DNA of 19,374 nt. It comes from JACTUA01 sp964551875. GTDB taxonomy: Archaea > Halobacteriota > Methanomicrobia > Methanomicrobiales > JACTUA01. The stretch is taken from assembly GCA_964551875.1 (NCBI GenBank), contig CAZKEV010000039.1, positions 1-19,374 on the forward strand, written 5' to 3'. The notes under the pieces are model-generated. The model was not told where the DNA came from. It searched no databases and was given only the letters and a program-made list of their open reading frames with translations. This document shows, in pieces, positions 14,587 through 19,374 of the stretch. How positions within the stretch are numbered: the stretch's first letter is position 1; each line of letters opens with the position of its first letter. The translations under genes and the position numbers were made by a program.

Positions 14587-14850
14587 TTAATCCAGAGGCA
14601 CGGTCTCCAGCTGCGAGACCAGCTCCCAGATACGGGTCCGTGCGTGCACCGGCATATTGGGATCATTGGACACCTCGTCGATCTTGGAGATCGCGGTCGC
14701 CGCGCGGAGGCCGATGGGCTTCCCGCTGTCCATGAGGACCGCCCTCGTCTCATCGGCGACACGCCGGATATTCCTGGGTATGGTGCCGTCCTCCATGATC
14801 TGCTGGAGATTCTGGATGCACGCGCGGATGGTATCGTCTGGTCTTGCCAT
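14587..14850 (-). CDS. UPF0147 family protein
   Basis: This 87-residue archaeal protein belongs to the UPF0147 family and has no known function. It is all helical, with the characteristic core IRACIQNLQQIMEDGTIPRNIRRVADETRAVL and the conserved DPNMPVHARTRIWELVSQLE end. The frame reaches back to 14874 (MMINEGSTM...), but ATG at 14850 (MARPDDTI) is chosen because GAAGGGAGT stands just before it. The TATA element near 14880-14890 would also start the transcript between the two ATGs. It is divergent from the SSSCA1-type gene, with 62 bases between the start codons, and convergent with yjbQ. Confidence 0.9.
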   Translation of the reverse strand: MARPDDTIRACIQNLQQIMEDGTIPRNIRRVADETRAVLMDSGKPIGLRAATAISKIDEVSNDPNMPVHARTRIWELVSQLETVPLD

Positions 14851-14867
14851 GGTACTCCCTTCATTAA

Positions 14868-14893
14868 TCATCATATCACTACATATATAATTT
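14868..14893. promoter_or_regulatory. Divergent AT-rich core promoters for UPF0147 (-) and SSSCA1-like (+)
   Basis: In a 62-base gap between divergent starts, CATATATAATTT (about 14882-14893) reads as a TATA box on the minus strand, about 26 bases before a start near 14861. On the plus strand the same box, or the nearby ATTAATCATCATATC (about 14873 on), could drive the gene starting at 14913. The two promoters probably overlap. Confidence 0.5.
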
Positions 14894-14912
14894 GATAAAC
14901 GGAGTGACGGGG

Positions 14913-15287
14913 ATGGGAGAGAAGAGTCCCGACGATATCATGGCCGAGTACCTCCTGAAGGGAGGAAAGATGCTGTCGAAGGCCTGCCGTGCCTGCGGGT
15001 CGCCCCTCTTCGAGGTGAAGGGCGAGACTCTCTGCGTTGTCTGCAGGGAGAAGGGGAAGGAGACAGGAATGGGGGCACAGGCACCCAAGACACCACCGGC
15101 ACAAGCCACTCCCGAAGCGAAGCCCCAGGTTGTGACAGGCGGGGATGCCGACCTGGCAAAGGAGCTCCAGGCGACCATCGCGGTGCTCTCCAGGCGTGCC
15201 CGTGAGGAGGGAGACCCCGAACGGTGCCTGGCCCTCATGGAGGCCGCGAAGAAGGGGGCAGAAGCTCTCGCCCTTCTTCAGCGATAG
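14913..15287 (+). CDS. Zinc-ribbon protein of the Sjogren's syndrome/scleroderma autoantigen 1 (p27) family
   Basis: This 124-residue protein has a zinc ribbon C-x2-C-x12-C-x2-C, reading CRACGSPLFEVKGETLCVVC. Before it stands MAEYLLKGGKMLSKACRACG, the family's conserved entry helix. A low-complexity Ala/Pro/Thr linker follows (TPPAQATPEAKPQ), then a C-terminal helix with ELQATIAVLSRRAREEGDP...LMEAAKKGAEALALL. The family is conserved across archaea and eukaryotes; its role in archaea is not established. The frame opens with a TTG at 14892, but ATG 14913 is chosen because GGAGTGA ends five bases before it and the conserved region follows directly. Its last 10 bases overlap the end of hef in the opposite direction. 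Confidence 0.85.
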   Translation: MGEKSPDDIMAEYLLKGGKMLSKACRACGSPLFEVKGETLCVVCREKGKETGMGAQAPKTPPAQATPEAKPQVVTGGDADLAKELQATIAVLSRRAREEGDPERCLALMEAAKKGAEALALLQR

Positions 15288-17539
15288 GGCTGCCTCGAGA
15301 TCTCCAGGATCTGGCGGGCGGTCTTCTCCCCGATACCCTTTACCGCCTTGAGAGCCTCCTCGTCGGCATCGAGTACGGCTTTCACGGAGCCGAAGTGCGA
15401 GAGGAGCAGCCGGGCGTTCCGCAGCCCCACTGACGGGAATGCCGCGATGATGTACTCCTGCTGCTCCTTCATCGAGTGGTAGGACTTGTAGGGGTGGACC
15501 TTCCGCTCGCCCCGATCACCCTCTTCCCGCCGCGCAAGGGTGAGGATCATCTGGGCTGTCTCGAGCTCGTCCTTTGTGAAGAAGATCGCTACCCCGAGGT
15601 CCACCGCGATCGCAGCAAGGGCGCCCCGTATCGCGGCAGGGTTGACATCCCGTGCCGTGTAGATATCACCACCCTCGATGATGAGGACAGGGCGGCTCGA
15701 TCCGGAGGCGAGGTCACGGACCTGCCCGAAGAGATCCCGCTCTACCAGGGTGTCGACAAAGTCCCTCGCGGTCTTCCGCTCCACGAGGACCCTGTCCCCG
15801 ACGAGGTAGTCGCCCTGCTCCAGGCGACGGACCTGGAGCCGGGCGCCGAGCTCCGAGAGGTGCTCAACAACCCGGGACGAGGTCTCACGGTCATCGGCGG
15901 CGATCTCCGGGCCTTCAGCGATGAAGGCATCGATCGCCGTCTGCCCCGCGGGCTTGGGAGAGACCTGTGGAGCGGGCTCGGAAGGGGGCTGGGTCGGGGG
16001 GCGGCCCTGCAGGCTCCTCATCCCGGCCACCATGGCCCGTTCCCGTGACTGGCTCACATATCGGTACGCCTCGTCCGATGTCCCCTTGGTGACGAATACG
16101 ACGATCTTTCCTGCACCGCTCCGCCCCGTTCTCCCCTTCCTCTGGATGGAGCGGATCTCCGAGGGGACGGCCTCGTAGAAGATGACCATGTCGGTGGAGG
16201 GGACATCGAGCCCTTCCTCTCCTACAGATGTTGCTATGAGGACCCTGAACTCGCCCCTGCGGAACCGCTGGAGGGCCTCGATCTGCTTCTTCTGGGTGAG
16301 GCCCCGCTCGGCGTCCTTGGTCGCCTGGCCGACGAACCGCTCCGCGTGAATGCCGAGAGACCTCAGGTGGTTCACGAGATTCTGCACGGTGTCGCGGTAG
16401 GTAGCAAAGACGATGATCCTGCTGTCAGGATGCTCTGCGAGCTGGGCCTGCACAAGCTTCCCGACGAGCTCGAGTTTCTGGTGGAGCTCTCCCTTCCAGA
16501 GGGATGCATCGGCGATGAGCTTCCGGAAGGCCGGGTCAGCACCGAGGCGCTGGCTCGCCTTGCTCCCGCCAGGTGCAACCCCCTCCTTGGCGAGCTTCTC
16601 CAGGTAATGGCGGAGCGCCTCGCTCCCCTGGGTCTCGGCAAGGGAGATGGCGTGGCGCAGCTTCATGATCTCGGCGTAGATGGATGCAGCCTGGTAGGCG
16701 GAGCGGTCCCTCCCCTGGATGCGCTGCTGGATTTGGACGTTCAGATCGGAAAGCGCGCGGATGGAGAGCTTCTGGGGCTTCGGTACCGTGAAGTGGAGCT
16801 TCTGGAGCTGGGCGAGGCGGGCCTCCACCAGCCGGTTGAGGGTGAGAAGAGCCTCTGACAGCTCCTTCGGGAGATCGACGGGGACGAACTGTATCTCCCG
16901 CTCGTGGACATAGGGCCTCACATCCTCGTCGCCCTCCACCCGTGTCTCGACATGGGCGATGGAAAGGTCTACGCAGACCTCCTGGACCTTCTCACGGTCC
17001 CCGCCGGGCGAGGCGGTCATGGCAAGGATGAGGGGGTCTTTCGCAGTCTCCATGTAGCGGCGGGCGATGAAGACGTACGCGTAAGCCCCCACCGCCCGGT
17101 GGCACTCGTCCACCACGAGGAGGGAGACATCATGGAGCGTGTACCGGCCCGCGAGGAGGTCGTTCTTCACCGCCTGGGGCGTGGCGAAGCAGGCCCGGGA
17201 TCCGGCCCATCCCGCCTTCCGGTCCCCGGGCGGGGTCTCGCCGGTGAACATGACAAAGGGGGAGGGATCCCCCTCCTTCCGTCCGGGGACCCGCAGAAGC
17301 TTCTCAAAGAACCTGAGGTGCTGTTCGACGAGGGGTTTTGTGGGAGCGAGGACAAGCACCCTCCCGCCCTTGTTGTAGATCCGCGAGGCTGCCACGATGA
17401 GGGCTATCGCGGTCTTCCCAAGGCCGGTGGGGAGGACCACCAGGGTATTCCCTTCGAGGGCATGGAGAGCGATGGTGAGCTGGTAGCGCCTCTCCTCCAG
17501 GCTGTCGGGATGGATGAGGGGGTGGCTGATGAACTTCAT
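15278..17539 (-). CDS. hef: Hef: archaeal XPF/FANCM-type helicase-nuclease
   Basis: This 753-residue protein unites a superfamily 2 helicase and an XPF nuclease. It acts on stalled forks and branched DNA. Helicase motifs are Walker A PTGLGKT (37-43), DECH (144-147), TAS in motif III and QRKGRTGRSG (466-475). A thumb-like insert lies between the two lobes. The nuclease has GDRVLVERKTARDFVDTLVERDLF with the ERKxxxD core (587-593). A helix-hairpin-helix pair ends the protein (about 700-745, AFPSVG, GIGEKTARQIL). In the linker, GQTAIDAFI (532-540) looks like a PCNA-binding PIP motif. Length is normal for euryarchaeal Hef. The start overlaps the glyS stop by four bases (ATGA), and the end overlaps the SSSCA1-like gene by 10 bases. 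Confidence 0.96.
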   Translation of the reverse strand: MKFISHPLIHPDSLEERRYQLTIALHALEGNTLVVLPTGLGKTAIALIVAASRIYNKGGRVLVLAPTKPLVEQHLRFFEKLLRVPGRKEGDPSPFVMFTGETPPGDRKAGWAGSRACFATPQAVKNDLLAGRYTLHDVSLLVVDECHRAVGAYAYVFIARRYMETAKDPLILAMTASPGGDREKVQEVCVDLSIAHVETRVEGDEDVRPYVHEREIQFVPVDLPKELSEALLTLNRLVEARLAQLQKLHFTVPKPQKLSIRALSDLNVQIQQRIQGRDRSAYQAASIYAEIMKLRHAISLAETQGSEALRHYLEKLAKEGVAPGGSKASQRLGADPAFRKLIADASLWKGELHQKLELVGKLVQAQLAEHPDSRIIVFATYRDTVQNLVNHLRSLGIHAERFVGQATKDAERGLTQKKQIEALQRFRRGEFRVLIATSVGEEGLDVPSTDMVIFYEAVPSEIRSIQRKGRTGRSGAGKIVVFVTKGTSDEAYRYVSQSRERAMVAGMRSLQGRPPTQPPSEPAPQVSPKPAGQTAIDAFIAEGPEIAADDRETSSRVVEHLSELGARLQVRRLEQGDYLVGDRVLVERKTARDFVDTLVERDLFGQVRDLASGSSRPVLIIEGGDIYTARDVNPAAIRGALAAIAVDLGVAIFFTKDELETAQMILTLARREEGDRGERKVHPYKSYHSMKEQQEYIIAAFPSVGLRNARLLLSHFGSVKAVLDADEEALKAVKGIGEKTARQILEISRQPYR

Positions 17540-19266
17540 GGACCCAGCGACGCAAAGGCAATATTCCCGCTGATGAGGCCCCGAACGGCCGCGGCCAGGC
17601 TCTCCTTCTTCACCCTCACCTGGGCCATGCTGTCCCTCTCGCGGATGGTGACGGTCCCGTCCTCCAGGGTCTGGTAATCGATGGTGATGGCGAAGGGGGT
17701 CCCGATCTCGTCCTGCCGCCGGTACCTCCGGCCGATGGCGCCGCTCTCGTCATACTCGGTGAAGATCCCCCCTGCCGTGAGGAGAGCGGCAATCTCCCTT
17801 GCCACCCTGTCAAGGCCGTCGCGGCTCACCAGGGGGAAGACCCCCGCCTGGACAGGTGCTACGGCGGCCGGGAGGTGGAGCACCCTTCGTACCTCGCCCT
17901 CCACCATGTCCTCGTCGTACGAGTGCTCGAGGACCGCGTAGCACATCCGGTCGATGCCATAGGAGGGCTCGATGACATGGGGCATCACCTCCTCGCCCCG
18001 GACCTCCACCTCCTCCTCCTTCACCTGGTACAGGGAGGAGGGGATGAAGACCTTCTCGCCGCCAACCCCGACCTCGACACCTTCGGGCCCTGGATCCGCT
18101 TTCACGAGGGCATCGGCAACCTCCTTTGCCCTGCCTCTGAACCTCGGGCCGAGCGCCTTCATGTCGGGGATGATCCGCCTCCTCTTCTCAATCCTTGGGG
18201 TCTCGAGCGGGAGATAGGCGGTGAGGGCGACCCCGCTCTCACCCGCATGGGCGCGGAGGTCATAGTCCGTCCGGTCCGCTATACCGACGAGCTCCACCCA
18301 TCCGAACCTCTTTGAGAGGGCCTCCGCATCCCAGCAGTCAGCAGCATAGTGAGCGCGCTCAGTCGTGAGGTGCTGCCTGAACCGGAGCCTGGCAGGGTCC
18401 ACGCCGACGGTTACCAGGATATCGTGCGTGAGGGCGATGTAGTAGGCCACATACTCGTTCGCGACGAGCCCCCTCGCCACGGCATCCCTCATGGTAACGT
18501 CGACAGGTTCTCCCTTCCCCTCCTGCTCACCGCACCCGAGGAGCGGGACGCGGTACTCGGCGTAGAGGCTGAACCTGGGATGCCTCTTCCCCTCGGGATG
18601 GACAAAGATCTCCGCCTCGGCCTGGGAGAACTCGCGGAGCCGGATCATCCCCTGCCTCGGGGAGATCTCGTTCCTATAGGACTTCCCCACCTGGACCGCA
18701 CCGAAGGGGAGCTTGTCGCGGTAGAACCGGAGGAGCCTGGGGAAGTCGGTGAAGATCCCCTGCGCCGTCTCGGGACGGAGGTAGCCCTTCCGCTGGGAAC
18801 CAGGGCCGATCTGGGTGTGAAACATCAGGTTGAAGTCAAAGACCCTGACATCCCCCAGCTCCTCCCCGCAGGCGGAGCAGGGGAGGGTCTTCAGGGATTC
18901 GGCGAGGGTCTCTCCAGACATCGCCGCGGCATTCCCGAAGCCCTGGGCTGCCGCGACATGGTCGGCCCTGAGGTACTCCTCGCAGTGGGGGCACTGGCAC
19001 ATCTTGTCAGAGAACCCCTTCACATGCCCTGATGCGACATAGATAGGTTCGACCCCGATGGTCGGGCACTCGATCTCGTAGAAGCCCTCGCGGATGACGT
19101 AGAAACCCCGCCAGGTATCCTCGATCCTCCGCTTCATCTGGGCGCCCAGGGGCCCGTAGTCGATGAAGCCTGCCACGCCGCCGTAGATCTCAGCAGAGGG
19201 CCAGATGAAGCCCCTCCGCTTTGCAAGCTCCATCACCTTCTCGTAGATATCAGCCGGTTCTGCCAA
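17536..19266 (-). CDS. glyS: Glycyl-tRNA synthetase (archaeal, dimeric class II)
   Basis: This 576-residue enzyme attaches glycine to tRNA-Gly. The start region RRGFIWPSAEIYGGVAGFIDYGPLGA is the standard GlyRS opening. Zinc-type cysteines are at 90, 92 and 95 (CQCPHC), with CSAC at 130-133. FNLMFHTQIGP...YLRPETAQGIF and GKSYRNEISPRQGMIRLREFSQAEAEIF (motif 2, ~194-221) are clear. Motif 3 and the anticodon domain follow (EPSYGIDRMCYAVLEHSY; PVQAGVFPLVSRDGL). The start is TTG at 19266 with AAGGAGTGCC upstream. The next ATG (M12) would cut into the first helix, so the TTG is preferred. hef follows in the same operon with an ATGA overlap. Confidence 0.96.
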   Translation of the reverse strand: MAEPADIYEKVMELAKRRGFIWPSAEIYGGVAGFIDYGPLGAQMKRRIEDTWRGFYVIREGFYEIECPTIGVEPIYVASGHVKGFSDKMCQCPHCEEYLRADHVAAAQGFGNAAAMSGETLAESLKTLPCSACGEELGDVRVFDFNLMFHTQIGPGSQRKGYLRPETAQGIFTDFPRLLRFYRDKLPFGAVQVGKSYRNEISPRQGMIRLREFSQAEAEIFVHPEGKRHPRFSLYAEYRVPLLGCGEQEGKGEPVDVTMRDAVARGLVANEYVAYYIALTHDILVTVGVDPARLRFRQHLTTERAHYAADCWDAEALSKRFGWVELVGIADRTDYDLRAHAGESGVALTAYLPLETPRIEKRRRIIPDMKALGPRFRGRAKEVADALVKADPGPEGVEVGVGGEKVFIPSSLYQVKEEEVEVRGEEVMPHVIEPSYGIDRMCYAVLEHSYDEDMVEGEVRRVLHLPAAVAPVQAGVFPLVSRDGLDRVAREIAALLTAGGIFTEYDESGAIGRRYRRQDEIGTPFAITIDYQTLEDGTVTIRERDSMAQVRVKKESLAAAVRGLISGNIAFASLGP

Positions 19267-19300
19267 GCTGGCACTCCTTCTCTCCTATACATTGACCACA

Positions 19301-19310
19301 AATTATAAAA
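19301..19310 (-). promoter_or_regulatory. TATA box for the glyS-hef operon
   Basis: The minus strand reads GGTTTTATAATTT here, about 39 bases before the TTG start of glyS. Transcription would start near 19279, at the edge of the AAGGAG ribosome site, so a TATA a few bases off from my reading is possible. Confidence 0.55.
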
Positions 19311-19343
19311 CCATACTTTCCCTACGTATGCGATAAAGGAAAT

Positions 19344-19353
19344 TCTTAAATAC
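19344..19353 (+). promoter_or_regulatory. Possible TATA box of a gene beyond the right edge
   Basis: TCTTAAATAC on the plus strand resembles a TATA box and would point to a transcript starting just outside the window. No coding part of such a gene is visible, so this is weak evidence. Confidence 0.25.
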
Positions 19354-19374
19354 GATAGCAGAGACTGTAGTGCG

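Overview
The window looks like a stretch of chromosome from a methanogenic euryarchaeon with GC-rich DNA, most likely of the order Methanomicrobiales. This rests on the gene content: archaeal Pth2, TruD, Hef, an ArfC-type riboflavin reductase, a CDP-alcohol phosphotransferase with a geranylgeranyl reductase (ether-lipid synthesis), a nickel/cobalt ECF transporter, and a bacterial-type gyrase pair, which many Euryarchaeota carry. Archaeal TATA boxes sit upstream of several genes. The genus is not determined. I see no transposase, integrase, CRISPR array, tRNA, rRNA or phage gene. Gene packing is very tight: the longest gap between genes is about 178 bases (4968-5145), so no empty stretch exceeds 300 bases.

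Layout. 149-757 (-): LemA-family membrane protein. 884-1054 (+): a 56-residue cysteine-containing protein with a good TATA box. 1123-1761 (-): CDP-alcohol phosphatidyltransferase. 1856-3359 (+): arfC overlapping an SppA-type membrane protease. 3328-4967 (-): operon pth2-truD, whose end overlaps the end of sppA. 5146-6291 (+): geranylgeranyl reductase. 6356-9111 (+): four-gene metal-uptake operon (M, PDGLE/N, O, Q). 9145-9453 (+): unrecognised 102-residue protein. 9570-14022 (+): gyrB-gyrA. 14081-14524 (+): YjbQ family. 14587-14850 (-): UPF0147. 14913-15287 (+): zinc-ribbon SSSCA1/p27 family. 15278-19266 (-): operon glyS-hef.

How the genes work together. Lipid synthesis is served by the CDP-alcohol transferase (head group) and the reductase (isoprenoid saturation), although they are not in one operon. 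The ECF transporter would supply nickel (coenzyme F430, hydrogenases) or cobalt (corrinoids). Gyrase controls supercoiling, and Hef handles stalled forks. GlyRS, Pth2 and TruD serve translation, and ArfC serves flavin and F420 precursor supply.

Most of the window is ordinary housekeeping DNA, and I do not see a new defence or mobile system. The oddest local structures are three items. The first is a 27-bp tandem repeat at the cistron junction between the first two transporter genes; it creates a 26-codon bridging mini-ORF joined by stop/start overlaps. The second is a pair of identical 9-bp direct repeats, 21 bp apart, around the transporter TATA box, which looks like a metal-regulator operator. 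The third is a hairpin that would cover the gyrB ribosome binding site.
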